64,000 nt of DNA. It comes from Alphaproteobacteria bacterium. GTDB lineage: Bacteria > Pseudomonadota > Alphaproteobacteria > Rhizobiales > Rhizobiaceae. Position 1 is the first letter of the stretch. Each line of letters starts with the position of its first letter. The position numbers and the translations under genes are program-made. The notes below the pieces were generated by a model. It did no database searches and was not told the DNA's origin. It saw nothing but the letters and a program-made list of their open reading frames with translations. The stretch covers positions 2,232,001 through 2,296,000 of the forward strand of contig JANSYK010000001.1 of the NCBI GenBank assembly GCA_024742485.1, written 5' to 3'. This document shows, piece after piece, positions 1 through 8,078 of this stretch.

Positions 1-140
1 AAACCAACGCCGCAGGCATCATGCTCATTGCGCGGATCATAAAGCCCCTGCGGCTCCGGAAATGCAGAAGTCCGTTGCACCGTCAGCCCATCCGTCAATG
101 GCTGTGCGGCTGCGACGCGTGATGGCGATGTGTCCGTCAT
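1..140 (-). CDS. gltB: Glutamate synthase large subunit, N-terminal 46 residues (partial)
   Basis: The reading frame starts at ATG 140-138 behind a near-perfect Shine-Dalgarno (AGGAGG, 147-152 read on the minus strand) and runs off the left edge. The motif QGLYDPRNEHDACGVG at residues 31-46 is characteristic of the glutamine amidotransferase start of the ferredoxin/NADPH glutamate synthase large chain. In this family the propeptide is removed so that the Cys (here Cys43) becomes the N-terminal nucleophile that hydrolyses glutamine. About 42 residues of propeptide is normal. The enzyme makes glutamate from glutamine and 2-oxoglutarate. The rest of the gene lies outside the window, so integrity cannot be judged. 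Confidence 0.9.
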   Translation of the reverse strand, partial: MTDTSPSRVAAAQPLTDGLTVQRTSAFPEPQGLYDPRNEHDACGVG

Positions 141-662
141 CTCTTTTCCTCCTGCATTGCCCCGAAAACACTGTTTCCTTCGGGCGACCTGATTGTCCAT
201 GCCGGTTCTTCAGGTCCGGTATAGCTGCACTTCGCGGCAAATTCGGGCGATGTCGGCTTTATCCCTGTCCCGTCAACCGATACCGGGAAAAGCCATTCCG
301 CATCAATCTGGTCTGCACAGTCTCCAACAGAATGGACAGACCGGTCTCCGCTTTGCGAGGACACAACATACCCTGTCTGTCCATCGCGGCGCCACCAGTG
401 TGACACCTTCGGATTTCAGGCCAATGGGCCGTCAATCCCAAATTAGGACAGCATGGCTGTCCTAATTCGTGCTCTCTATGCCAGAAATGCGCGACCGGAG
501 CAAGTCGGCAGGGTTAATTTTCTCGCCGGTTTTGCCGTGAAATTGCGGCAATAGAGCTGCTCACGACAGATTATTACACCGTTTTGCGAGACCGTTGGGG
601 ATAATTTCAGGGGTTGCGCCAGCCTTTTGGAAAGAACAGCAGCCCCCGCATCATGAAACATC
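141..662. other. Intergenic region upstream of gltB
   Basis: No convincing gene is seen in this stretch. The open frames on both strands lack recognisable family motifs and good ribosome binding sites. It should contain the gltB promoter on the minus strand. The only striking structure is the perfect palindrome at 441-467, listed separately. Confidence 0.5.
441..467. repeat. Perfect 12-bp inverted repeat with 3-nt loop
   Basis: AATTAGGACAGC (441-452), ATG, then GCTGTCCTAATT (456-467). All twelve positions pair. There is no U-tract on either side, so it is not a standard intrinsic terminator. It lies about 300 nt upstream of gltB and about 200 nt upstream of the promoter at 663. It could be an operator, a cruciform or a transcript-end hairpin. 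Confidence 0.6.
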
Positions 663-692
663 TTGACATGTAACTTGTAGATTACATATTAA
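663..692 (+). promoter_or_regulatory. Promoter with embedded palindromic operator
   Basis: A perfect -35 box TTGACA (663-668) is followed 18 nt later by TATTAA (687-692). The interval carries the inverted repeat ATGTAA-N8-TTACAT (668-673 / 682-687), which overlaps both promoter elements. A repressor bound there would block RNA polymerase. The ArsR-type regulator encoded third in this operon (1726-2118) is the obvious candidate, by inference only. Confidence 0.55.
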
Positions 693-728
693 TCGGCGAC
701 GTGAGTTTCACTGACCGGGAGCCAACCA

Positions 729-1310
729 ATGCTGAAAACCATTCTTGTGACCGCCAGCCTGTTTCTGCTTGGCCACACTGCCAACGCCGCGACCTTGAGC
801 CAGACAATCCATTTTCCGGGCGCATCCGCCGATGGGCTGTTCGAGCTCTATGCCACGAGCACCGGGCACAAGGCGGTGACCGGCCTGCCGGCCAGCTACA
901 AGACCCCGGCCGGTGATCCCATTGACCGCGCCGAAATAGGCGGGACGCTTGATGCTTTCTGTTTCGACCCCAACATGTGCGCCCTCAATGCGAGGGTCCT
1001 GGACATGTCTCATGGCAAGGGGGTGCACTCGATGACCATGGCCTGGTGGAATTTCGGCTGGGTCTCGGCAATCGATCCGGCCGATTTGACCGTCGAGGGA
1101 CGCGGTGCGCCAGACTCGACGCTTGTCCTGACCTTTCGTGACACGCTGCGCGGTGCGCAGATTGAGATGGTCCATGTCAATGTACCCGACTTCAAGGTGC
1201 GCATACCCAACCCGGACAAGACCGAGGAGATCGGCCCCTTGAGCACCATCGTCAACACCCATTGGAACCTCCTCTACTGGGACGGCTTCCGTCGCGCACT
1301 TGCCCCCTGA
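729..1310 (+). CDS. Secreted protein, SRPBCC/START-like (putative)
   Basis: 193 residues. Residues 1-20 form a signal peptide (Lys3, hydrophobic core, AxA-like cleavage in GHTANAA), so the product should be periplasmic or secreted. The body ends in HWNLLYWDGFRR and has the length and strand-rich character of polyketide-cyclase/START-like (SRPBCC) proteins, which bind small hydrophobic ligands. This assignment is tentative. The SD is GGGAG about 9 nt before ATG. It is the first gene of an apparent operon with a MAPEG protein, an ArsR regulator and a second SRPBCC protein, 39 nt upstream of the MAPEG gene. Confidence 0.6.
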   Translation: MLKTILVTASLFLLGHTANAATLSQTIHFPGASADGLFELYATSTGHKAVTGLPASYKTPAGDPIDRAEIGGTLDAFCFDPNMCALNARVLDMSHGKGVHSMTMAWWNFGWVSAIDPADLTVEGRGAPDSTLVLTFRDTLRGAQIEMVHVNVPDFKVRIPNPDKTEEIGPLSTIVNTHWNLLYWDGFRRALAP

Positions 1311-1349
1311 TCGCCGATTGCCATCCGGATACAGAAGAAAGCCAGCTCC

Positions 1350-1736
1350 ATGCCCATCGAAATCACCGGTCTTTATGCCAGCCTGCTCGCGATCATCATG
1401 ATCGTGATGAGCACGCGCGTCAGCCTCATGCGCGCCAAAACCGACATTCCGATTCTGCATGGGGACAATATTGCCCTGGCCGAACGCATCCGCCGGCACG
1501 CGAATTTCACGGAAAATGTGCCCATGGCGCTCATCCTGATGGGCATTGTGGAGGCATCCGGCGGCTCGGTCCCGTGGCTGCACGCCATCGGCGGAACGCT
1601 GCTCGCTGGCCGGATCATTCACCCCTTCGGGGTCAATGCCGACAACAGCAACCGGGCGGCCCGTGGCATCGGTGCACTTTTGACAACGGCATCCCTGCTG
1701 ATTTCCATTGCCTTTATCCTGATCCATGCGTTCTAA
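1350..1736 (+). CDS. MAPEG family membrane protein
   Basis: 128 residues, the usual size for bacterial MAPEG (membrane-associated proteins in eicosanoid and glutathione metabolism). Four hydrophobic helices are visible, at about 4-24, 54-70, 74-92 and 105-126. The family motif ERIRRHANFTENVP (about residues 45-58) corresponds to the E-R-x-x-R-A-H-x-N-x-x-E-N-x-P signature. The role of bacterial members is mostly unknown; some act on glutathione. The 3' end overlaps the ArsR gene by 11 nt, which suggests cotranscription. Confidence 0.85.
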   Translation: MPIEITGLYASLLAIIMIVMSTRVSLMRAKTDIPILHGDNIALAERIRRHANFTENVPMALILMGIVEASGGSVPWLHAIGGTLLAGRIIHPFGVNADNSNRAARGIGALLTTASLLISIAFILIHAF

Positions 1737-2118
1737 TGCCGCCGGCCCAACCGGGTCGGGATCGTTGATCGAGGCGCCATTGACCTATCGACTGCATACC
1801 ATCTATTCGGTCATCGCCGATGACCGGCGGCGGGCCCTGCTCGATAGTCTGGCGGCCGGCGACAAGACCGCCGGCGAACTCGCCGCCGCCTTCGATATCT
1901 CCCGCCCGGCCATTGCCAAACATCTGCGTATCCTCGAACAAAGCGGTCTGGTCACCATCACCAATGTGGGACGCACCCGCGTGCACCGTCTCAATGCCGA
2001 GCCGCTACGCGAGGTACACGACTGGCTGCAGCGCTATGGGCCGTTCTGGGAATCCCGCCTCGACAATCTCAAACATGTCGTCGAAGCCGATGTAAGAGCC
2101 AGGAAGCAAAAACACTGA
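1726..2118 (+). CDS. ArsR-family winged-helix transcriptional regulator
   Basis: 130 residues. The core YRLHTIYSVIADDRRRALL begins near residue 21, and the helix-turn-helix KTAGELAAAFDISRPAIAKH (about residues 46-65) followed by LRILEQSGLV is typical of ArsR/SmtB-fold repressors of the non-metal type that pair with SRPBCC proteins. No CxC metal motif is present. A start at TTG 1765 would give a shorter N-terminus of more usual length, so the start is uncertain. The stop and the next start overlap as TGATG. It may bind the palindrome within the promoter at 663-692. Confidence 0.85.
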   Translation: MRSNAAGPTGSGSLIEAPLTYRLHTIYSVIADDRRRALLDSLAAGDKTAGELAAAFDISRPAIAKHLRILEQSGLVTITNVGRTRVHRLNAEPLREVHDWLQRYGPFWESRLDNLKHVVEADVRARKQKH

Positions 2119-2537
2119 TGTCCCACATCCACCGCAGTGTCACGATCATGGCAATGATCGACGATGTCTGGTCGTTTCTGACCGAGAGCGACAAGATTGC
2201 CCAGTGGCTGATGCCCAACAATTTCGAAGCGCGGCAGGGCCATCACTTCACCATGGACTGCCCACCAGGCATCGGTTCGGGCGCCCCGGTTCAGTGCGAG
2301 ATCAAGGAGCTCCAACCGCCGCAAAGCGGCCGCGCCCGGCTGGTCTACACATGGGTGATCGACCGACCTTTCACCGAAACCCTGCTTGAAATCGATCTCG
2401 TTGAAGTTGCCGATACCACCCGATGTGACATCATCCATTCGGGATGGGACGAAGGCGAAAGCGATCTGCGCACGCGCCACGCCATGGGATGGGACCACCT
2501 TCTCGGCACCCGGCTGCGGGCGCTGCTGGAAACATAG
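2118..2537 (+). CDS. SRPBCC (AHSA1-type) domain protein
   Basis: 139 residues. The opening HIHRSVTIMAMIDDVWSFLT and the pattern SDKIAQWLMPNNFE, then GWDEGESDLRTRHAMGWDHLL near the C-terminus, match the activator-of-Hsp90-ATPase-1-like branch of the SRPBCC fold. Members form a ligand-binding cavity. ArsR/AHSA1 gene pairs are common in rhizobia, usually with unknown ligands. Translationally coupled to the ArsR gene by a TGATG overlap. Confidence 0.8.
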   Translation: MSHIHRSVTIMAMIDDVWSFLTESDKIAQWLMPNNFEARQGHHFTMDCPPGIGSGAPVQCEIKELQPPQSGRARLVYTWVIDRPFTETLLEIDLVEVADTTRCDIIHSGWDEGESDLRTRHAMGWDHLLGTRLRALLET

Positions 2538-2580
2538 CCACTCACCGGACCGAGTCCTGTAAAGTCGGTTGGCAGTGCCG

Positions 2581-2940
2581 CTAGGCGGAGGAACGCTCCA
2601 TGATCTTGATGACATTGCCGTCGGGATCGCAGAACTCGAGAGACTTGCTGCCATCCGCATTTTCGTGGAGACCGATTTGATCGGCATTTTCAGGCAGCTG
2701 CTCTTGCAGCCCATCAAGATTTGGATGATGAAAATGAAAATCCACCGAACCACCGATGACCCTGTCTCCACCGCCCTTTCCGGGTACATAGAGAGCGAGC
2801 CCGATATCTGCGAATTCGAATTGCGCCCAGCCAAACTCTTCGGCCGTGAAAACGGCGGAGTGCCCGAGTACTTTCTCATAGAACTCGACAGATCGCACCA
2901 AATCGGAAACCGGAATTTTGAGAAGTGCCAATCCGATCAT
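2581..2940 (-). CDS. VOC (glyoxalase/bleomycin-resistance) superfamily protein
   Basis: 119 residues from ATG 2940, chosen because GGAG lies 7 nt upstream. A longer frame to 2976 lacks an SD. The motif PVSDLVRSVEFYEKVLG opens the domain, and SLEFCDPDGNVIKIME closes it, as in a single vicinal-oxygen-chelate module. Candidate metal ligands include the late Glu in LEFCDPDGN. The substrate cannot be inferred. It is convergent with the SRPBCC gene ending at 2537 and probably monocistronic. Confidence 0.8.
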   Translation of the reverse strand: MIGLALLKIPVSDLVRSVEFYEKVLGHSAVFTAEEFGWAQFEFADIGLALYVPGKGGGDRVIGGSVDFHFHHPNLDGLQEQLPENADQIGLHENADGSKSLEFCDPDGNVIKIMERSSA

Positions 2941-3788
2941 TTCAGGGCTCCTTTCCTGGTCCGGGGCCAATGACAATCAGAGCCGCACGGGCTCAATCGA
3001 AGCACATAGATTACCGTTCAGACCAGGTATCGCAATGCGGCGTTTCAGGGGACTTGCAACAATCAATGACCTTGCGAACATTGGTATGTGATCGAAAACG
3101 GGCGTGGGCGCTTAACAATGTCCACCATCAATCGCGCCCCTCTCCCTGCTGATCGTCGATCTCGATCCGTGGTACGAAGACGACTTGACCGTCCTGCCTG
3201 GAGCACCCGCCCTCAGTGAACCGGTGCGAATGGCAAGCTGATCCAATAAGCTGATTGCATGGACCAGTTCCATTGCCAGCCAATCCTGATGCGAAATCGA
3301 CATGTTGCTTTGGCTGAAAATGAACCGGCTCCACCAATTCGCACGCGCCGAACTGTCGCCAACACCCCGGAAGCAATTGAAACAACGCGCTGAATACAAC
3401 TAGCGGACATGGCATCAAGTCTGATGGAGAGCGAAGGCAAGGAGCCGATTGCCTGACCTGCCGAGGGTCATCCCGAGGCTGGAGAAAACTGTATCTTGAC
3501 CCGTCACCATTCGTTCCGGCACTCCATCACCTGAAACATCTTTGCGCGGCTGTGTAACACCTTGGGGGCCACATAAGACGAGTTGGGGCGGGTCACTCCA
3601 GTAACGTTATGGCCGCGTTTTTGCGCCAGCTTGACCACCCACTGGCCGCAACCTCCGGACGCTCCAGGAACCAGCGTCCTCAATCGTCACGTTCCTCGTG
3701 TCATTCGACTGCACAAATGCCTGGCCGAGCGTGGCTGCCGATGACCGGTCTCAAACGGTCGATCAGAAACGCCCGCCGTTCTCATTAA
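2941..3788. other. Long intergenic region with degenerate sequence
   Basis: 848 bases without an intact gene. The part at 3540-3780 holds an alcohol-dehydrogenase remnant (separate entry). The part at 3110-3420 has short open frames on both strands with no recognisable family. One plus-strand frame around 3142-3240 encodes LSLLIVDLDPWYEDDLT before a stop and may be another gene fragment. The region looks like decayed DNA. Confidence 0.4.
3540..3780 (-). pseudogene. Remnant of a zinc-type alcohol dehydrogenase / quinone oxidoreductase (MDR) gene
   Basis: Read on the minus strand from about 3677 to 3540, one frame gives TLVPGASGGCGQWVVKLAQK and continues RGHNVTGVTR. This is the nucleotide-binding Rossmann segment of medium-chain dehydrogenases (GxxGGxGQ). 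The preceding stretch (ATLGQAFVQSN and onward) is in a different frame, so at least one frameshift is present. Stops follow soon after and no start or C-terminal half can be found. It is a fragment, not a working enzyme. Confidence 0.55.
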
Positions 3789-4940
3789 TCAGTAGCCCGT
3801 GAACGCCTCTGTGATCATGTCACGGTCGGCGACACCAGCCGATGCGAGCATTTCAGTTGTGGATTCGATCATGGGCGGAGGGCCCACACAGTAATAGATC
3901 GGTGCGTGGAGATCGGGGAGATGGCGCGCCAGCATCTCTTGATCGACGAACCCGGTTTCACCGTTCCATCGGGCGCCATCATCCTGAAGCTCGGTCATGG
4001 TCGCAATCATCCGAAAGTTCGGATTGGAACTTTCCAGGTCCTCCAGCTCGCCCAGAAAGGCCGCGGCATCCGGATCGCGATTGGAGTAGAACAATGTGAT
4101 CTGCTGTTCGAGACCGCAATGTATGGCATGGCGGATCATCGACAAAAACGGCGTTATGCCGATGCCACCGGCAATGAACACAGCCGGCCGGGCCGGATCA
4201 TCCTGCATGACAAAATCACCGTTCGGACCCGCAATGTGCAGTTCAGCGCCATCAGAAAGTTCCCTCAAACTACCTTTGAACGTGCTGTCACTCAGCCGGG
4301 TCGCTACGGTCAATTGCGCTTCATGGGGTGCACTGGCGATTGAGAACACCCGGGACGCACCCTTGCTGTCCATTGTGGCGGGCCTTGGCAGCGTCAGCCT
4401 GATCCACTGTCCCGCCTGATGGTCAAAGCCTTGGGGTTTGGTCATGTGGCACGCCATGGTTCCGCTTGCAATCATCTGACTGCCCGTCAGATTTACGCTG
4501 CCAATCGGTTTTCCGCGACCCGTCAGGCGAATACCGTCACGCATGTTCAAGCCCATCAGGCACAGATTCACCGCGCCGGCAATCAGTTCCACGCCCTGCA
4601 ACAGAAAGAACACGGTATCGAACTGACCGGCCGCGGCCCTGGCCTCGAGGAAGAACGCCATCGGCACAAGAATCAGCAGACCATTGGCAGCGATGATGGG
4701 CATGCGCCTTTTCTTGGCAAGGACCCGTGCATCGGTCCGACCAGCGCCCAACGATACGCCTGAGGCGCCGACAATTACCATTGCCGGGATCAGGATAAAC
4801 ATGCCCTTGAGGATTGCGTCTTTCACCAAGGCGACGGTTTCGTGAGAGCCAAACAGTTCCGAGATGACCGTCGAGGACCAGAAGGCGAGGATTGTCAGAA
4901 ACCCGATGGCTCCGGCGATGGCATGTATCTTCGTTTTCAT
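3789..4940 (-). CDS. Membrane-anchored ferredoxin-NADP reductase-like flavoprotein
   Basis: 383 residues from ATG 4940 (GGGAC upstream); a longer frame to 4964 is less likely. Residues 1-135 hold four hydrophobic helices (about 7-25, 44-64, 81-98, 109-131). Residues 150-383 form an FNR-like module: FAD motif RVFSIASAP near 197-205, pyridine-nucleotide loop GGIGITPFLS near 258-267, and an aromatic C-terminus EAFTGY. It should pass electrons from NAD(P)H through FAD to an unknown acceptor at the membrane. No 2Fe-2S cysteines are seen. It lies downstream of an EF-hand gene and an ABM gene on the same strand (137-nt gap) and may belong to that MarR-controlled unit. Confidence 0.75.
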   Translation of the reverse strand: MKTKIHAIAGAIGFLTILAFWSSTVISELFGSHETVALVKDAILKGMFILIPAMVIVGASGVSLGAGRTDARVLAKKRRMPIIAANGLLILVPMAFFLEARAAAGQFDTVFFLLQGVELIAGAVNLCLMGLNMRDGIRLTGRGKPIGSVNLTGSQMIASGTMACHMTKPQGFDHQAGQWIRLTLPRPATMDSKGASRVFSIASAPHEAQLTVATRLSDSTFKGSLRELSDGAELHIAGPNGDFVMQDDPARPAVFIAGGIGITPFLSMIRHAIHCGLEQQITLFYSNRDPDAAAFLGELEDLESSNPNFRMIATMTELQDDGARWNGETGFVDQEMLARHLPDLHAPIYYCVGPPPMIESTTEMLASAGVADRDMITEAFTGY

Positions 4941-5077
4941 TTTGCGTCCCGATTGGCAAACCACATCCGCCTGAGCGTGACGTCGTGCTTGATGAAATGA
5001 TGGCGGAACACCGCGCCATGGCGCCGGTCGCTGCTCTTTCTGGTCATATTCAATGTCTCGGTTCCGGAACTCTGTGG

Positions 5078-5569
5078 TTAAAGGTCCGGTCGAATGGCGG
5101 CCTTTATGGCGACGATGATGATGAATCCATTGAGAAATTCATCTTCGGTCAACACGGCGTCATCATCGATGTCTGCACGCCGAAAGTCGGCGTTCATGGC
5201 ATGACGCATTTCCGATTCAGTGATCTCGCCGTCCCTGTCGCGGTCCCAAAACGCAAAAACAATCTTTGTGGCGGTCACATAGGCGTCTGATTTGCCCTTT
5301 TCGTCGGCAAGTGCCGAAAATCCGGGATCCCAGGCGGCAAATTCTTCATATGTCACGCGCTTGTCGTCGTCATAGTCCATGGACGCAAAAACATCCGATC
5401 TGAACGCTTCCAGATCGCCCTGGTGAATATAACCATTGTCGTGTCGATCGATGGCTGAAAACGTGAGTTCAGAGGTCAAACGCCCATCGGTTTTTTGATC
5501 GTCTGCAAGTGCGACATGGACGCCTGTCAAACCCAGTGCGCCAGCAATGATGAGGGACTTCCAGTTCAT
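5078..5569 (-). CDS. Exported EF-hand calcium-binding protein
   Basis: 163 residues from ATG 5569, supported by AGGAGAG just upstream. The N-terminus (MNWKSLIIAGALGLTGVHVA then LADD) is a signal peptide. Four EF-hand loops can be read: DRHDNGYIHQGD, DYDDDKRVTYEE, DRDRDGEITESE and DIDDDAVLTEDE, each with acidic residues at calcium-coordinating positions. A hydrophobic tail (FIIIVAIKAAI) follows. It is probably a periplasmic calcium-binding or calcium-sensing protein. It starts 16 nt after the upstream ABM gene and is probably cotranscribed with it. Confidence 0.8.
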   Translation of the reverse strand: MNWKSLIIAGALGLTGVHVALADDQKTDGRLTSELTFSAIDRHDNGYIHQGDLEAFRSDVFASMDYDDDKRVTYEEFAAWDPGFSALADEKGKSDAYVTATKIVFAFWDRDRDGEITESEMRHAMNADFRRADIDDDAVLTEDEFLNGFIIIVAIKAAIRPDL

Positions 5570-5585
5570 GATTCTCTCCTGAATC

Positions 5586-5957
5586 TCACGCCACGCAATG
5601 GTTGGAAACGGCCAGTTTTTTGAACAGGTGCGGCGTAGCAATTGCACTGTCCGGGTAATTGTCGAGAAGGCGGACAAATTCCGGGTTCGAGAAGGCATCA
5701 CGAAAGCTCCGGACGTCTTGCCAAACAGCGTAGTTGACGAGCGCCGAGCTGCCTGCCAGCCCCCTGTGGAGTTGCGTTGAGATGTAGCCGGGTTGCTGTT
5801 TCATGAAGTCAGCATCCTGTGTCCAGGCACTGATCAACGCGTCCTCATCTTCCGGTGCGAATGTGAATATGTTGATGAGAACGATAGGGCCCTCTTCTGT
5901 TTCCATTTGCGCTGCAAGGGTCACAACCTCGTCCAGTTCTGCCAGTTTCACGGCCAT
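5586..5957 (-). CDS. ABM-family dimeric alpha/beta-barrel protein
   Basis: 123 residues from ATG 5957, with GGAGAT about 6 nt upstream. The sequence GPIVLINIFTFAPEDEDALI and later FMKQQPGYISTQLHRG, followed by VNYAVWQDVRSFRDAF, is the pattern of antibiotic-biosynthesis-monooxygenase-like proteins. These are small ferredoxin-like dimers that may act as cofactor-free monooxygenases or stress proteins. The substrate is unknown. It is divergent from a MarR gene, with a palindromic operator between them. Confidence 0.8.
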   Translation of the reverse strand: MAVKLAELDEVVTLAAQMETEEGPIVLINIFTFAPEDEDALISAWTQDADFMKQQPGYISTQLHRGLAGSSALVNYAVWQDVRSFRDAFSNPEFVRLLDNYPDSAIATPHLFKKLAVSNHCVA

Positions 5958-5974
5958 TTGATATCTCCAATTAA

Positions 5975-6004
5975 ATAGCATACCATGCTATGTATAAATA
6001 GCAT
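5975..6004. promoter_or_regulatory. Putative MarR operator
   Basis: ATAGCAT-ACC-ATGCTAT (5975-5991) is a perfect 7-bp inverted repeat with a 3-nt spacer. A third copy of the half-site ATAGCAT follows at 5998-6004. The cluster sits between the divergent ABM gene (start 5957) and the MarR gene. This is where a MarR dimer would act to repress both genes. Confidence 0.6.
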
Positions 6005-6037
6005 TGCATGGCACACTGTGCAAGCCTAAAGACAATT

Positions 6038-6484
6038 ATGGATTTCAAAAAAATGGAGTCAGCCGGATATTTGATAAACCACACGGCCCGGCTCTGCTTC
6101 AAGGGCCTGCATGAACAGATCGCACCGCTCGGGCTTGCGCCGGCACAATTCATGACGCTTCTCGAACTGTGGCGGGAAGACGGTCTCACCCAAAAGGAAC
6201 TGGTCGAACGACTTGATGTCGAGCAAGCGACGATGGCCAATACCATTGCCAGAATGGAGCGCGACGGGTTGATCGAGCGACGACCGCATCCGGACGATCG
6301 ACGCGCTCGCTCAATTTACGCGACGGAAAAAGCCAAGGCGCTCGAGGTCGATGCAATAAAGGCAGCGATGCGGGTCAACGAAGACATGTTGGCACCGCTG
6401 ACGGTTGAAGAGCAAAAGAAATTCATCCAGTTGATGCAGCGCGTTATCGCCGGCAAGAAAGCCGCTCAGGACAGAAAGGCGTGA
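6038..6484 (+). CDS. MarR-family transcriptional regulator
   Basis: 148 residues from ATG 6038. An in-frame ATG at 6008 overlaps the promoter region, and one at 6053 is also possible; none has a strong SD. The winged helix is clear: LTQKELVERLDVEQATMANT, then IARMERDGLIERRPHPDDRR, the conserved MarR wing with its DxRxR-type motif. Such dimers repress divergent genes until a phenolic or oxidant ligand binds. The neighbouring palindrome and the divergent ABM/EF-hand/flavoreductase genes are the likely targets. Confidence 0.88.
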   Translation: MDFKKMESAGYLINHTARLCFKGLHEQIAPLGLAPAQFMTLLELWREDGLTQKELVERLDVEQATMANTIARMERDGLIERRPHPDDRRARSIYATEKAKALEVDAIKAAMRVNEDMLAPLTVEEQKKFIQLMQRVIAGKKAAQDRKA

Positions 6485-6588
6485 AGCTGTCCCGATGGGG
6501 GAGACCGATTGACCTCAATGTCGACGAACGCTGCTCCATGCCTTCTGATAGTGATCTCCGGGACCCGGGCAATTGATGACCACGGCGA

Positions 6589-7986
6589 TCAGACGGTCCA
6601 CACATCGATTACGTTACGCCGGCCACGAACGTGAACGCCCTGTTTCGGTTCGAAACCGTCGATCTGCTCGCCCCTGTCCGATGACTCTCCGATCGCTCGT
6701 TTCATCAATTCATCGCTGACGACGCATTTGCAATCGAGCTCACGGCTCATCGCCTCGAGGCGGCTCGCAACATTGACGGTGTCACCGATAACGGTGAACT
6801 CCAGCCGTCGCGCAGATCCGACATCGCCAAGCGTTACCGTCCCGAAATGCACGCCGACGGAAACGCGCACCGGTTCGAGGTCGTCCTGTTCCCTTTGTGC
6901 GTTAAGCTTGTCAGTCTCAGAGAGGATTTGTCGGGCGGCGTCGAGCGCATTTTGTGCATCGTCGGGTCCGGCCTCCGGCGTGCCAAATGTCGCCATTGCT
7001 CCGTCGCCGAGATATTTGTCGAGCGTCCCGCCGTTCTGGAACACAGCGGCCTCGACCAGTGAGTGATAGGTTCGCAGAAGATTCATGACTCCCTCCGGTG
7101 TGGTGCGTTCGGCAAATTGCGTGAACCCCACAATATCGGTGAACAGGACGGCAACCTCCTGATTGCGCACAGCTCCGATGTCATGCTGTTTGGAGGCCAG
7201 CGTATCGACCAGGCTGGACGGAAAATAGCGTGACAGGTTGGCGCGTTCGGCGGCGATACTCGCCTGTTCCATCAGCAGCCGGTTCGACCGCGCGCCCTTC
7301 AGGCCAAGGATGATGCCGACCATGACAACGACGACAACCTCCTCGACCCTTTCGCTGATCTGCAGCCCGTTCGGATCGAGCCCCCAGCGCAGCAATTCAC
7401 TGCCCGCATAGAGCCTGTCCGACCCTTCCGTTAGGCCCGGCATCGAATGGCCGAAGAAATAGACGCCAACCAGGCCGATAATCCACAGCGCGCCAATCCA
7501 GAACCCCATCGCCCAGACCGTCCGCCAGGAATAGGCAAGCGTACCAAGCGCAAGAAAGAGGAAGAAGAAGATGAAGTTGTCGAAGCGGTAGTTGAATGCC
7601 GACGGAATCGCTTCGGGTTGAAAGGGATTGGTGACCGTAAAGGCCGCCGTCAACAGGGCAAGATCCGCAAAGATCAGAAGCAATTCCACACGGGATTGCC
7701 CGACCCTGGCCGCGCGAAGTTGCAGCCATCCGATCACTATGAAGAGGAGAATGATCCCGACATAAAACAGGATATGAAATTGCGGCACGAGGATGGGCAC
7801 AAGAATGGCGAGAATGCCGAGCGCTATGGTGCGGGCAAAGACGGCCAGCTGGTGCCCCTCATATTTTTCGCGCTCCAGGGCCTGCGCCAGAAAGGGGTTT
7901 TGCGTGGCCTCCTCCGCTTCGAGCTCGCGCGTGCGGCGCATGTTTCTGATGAATGCCAGAGAGTTTTGAACAATATCGCCTGCCAT
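6589..7986 (-). CDS. Membrane-bound class III adenylate/guanylate cyclase
   Basis: 465 residues. The N-terminal 250 residues carry about six transmembrane helices after a short cytoplasmic lead. The C-terminal class III catalytic domain starts near residue 275 with EVAVLFTDIVGFTQFAE (first metal Asp) and continues with LDKYLGDGAMATFG (second metal Asp and the purine-selecting Lys) and FTVIGDTVNVASRLEAM (Asn/Arg transition-state residues). All key catalytic residues appear intact, so it should make a cyclic nucleotide, probably cAMP. No HAMP domain is obvious; a short coiled segment (LLMEQASIAAERANL) links membrane and catalytic parts. Many rhizobial genomes carry several paralogues. Confidence 0.9.
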   Translation of the reverse strand: MAGDIVQNSLAFIRNMRRTRELEAEEATQNPFLAQALEREKYEGHQLAVFARTIALGILAILVPILVPQFHILFYVGIILLFIVIGWLQLRAARVGQSRVELLLIFADLALLTAAFTVTNPFQPEAIPSAFNYRFDNFIFFFLFLALGTLAYSWRTVWAMGFWIGALWIIGLVGVYFFGHSMPGLTEGSDRLYAGSELLRWGLDPNGLQISERVEEVVVVVMVGIILGLKGARSNRLLMEQASIAAERANLSRYFPSSLVDTLASKQHDIGAVRNQEVAVLFTDIVGFTQFAERTTPEGVMNLLRTYHSLVEAAVFQNGGTLDKYLGDGAMATFGTPEAGPDDAQNALDAARQILSETDKLNAQREQDDLEPVRVSVGVHFGTVTLGDVGSARRLEFTVIGDTVNVASRLEAMSRELDCKCVVSDELMKRAIGESSDRGEQIDGFEPKQGVHVRGRRNVIDVWTV

Positions 7987-8078
7987 GACCTTCGATCCGG
8001 TTTGAATGATTCATTGATGCCTGGACGAAAACTACTCCATACGGTCACCGAATGGCATCGTCCGGGGCTGTCCTGCCG

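Noticed and set aside
708-1727. 339-codon minus-strand frame across the SRPBCC and MAPEG genes
   Set aside because: His- and Asp-rich shadow translation without family motifs.
3142-3240. Short plus-strand frame LSLLIVDLDPWYEDDLT
   Set aside because: No start, no SD and no recognised family; it may be a gene fragment but cannot be supported.
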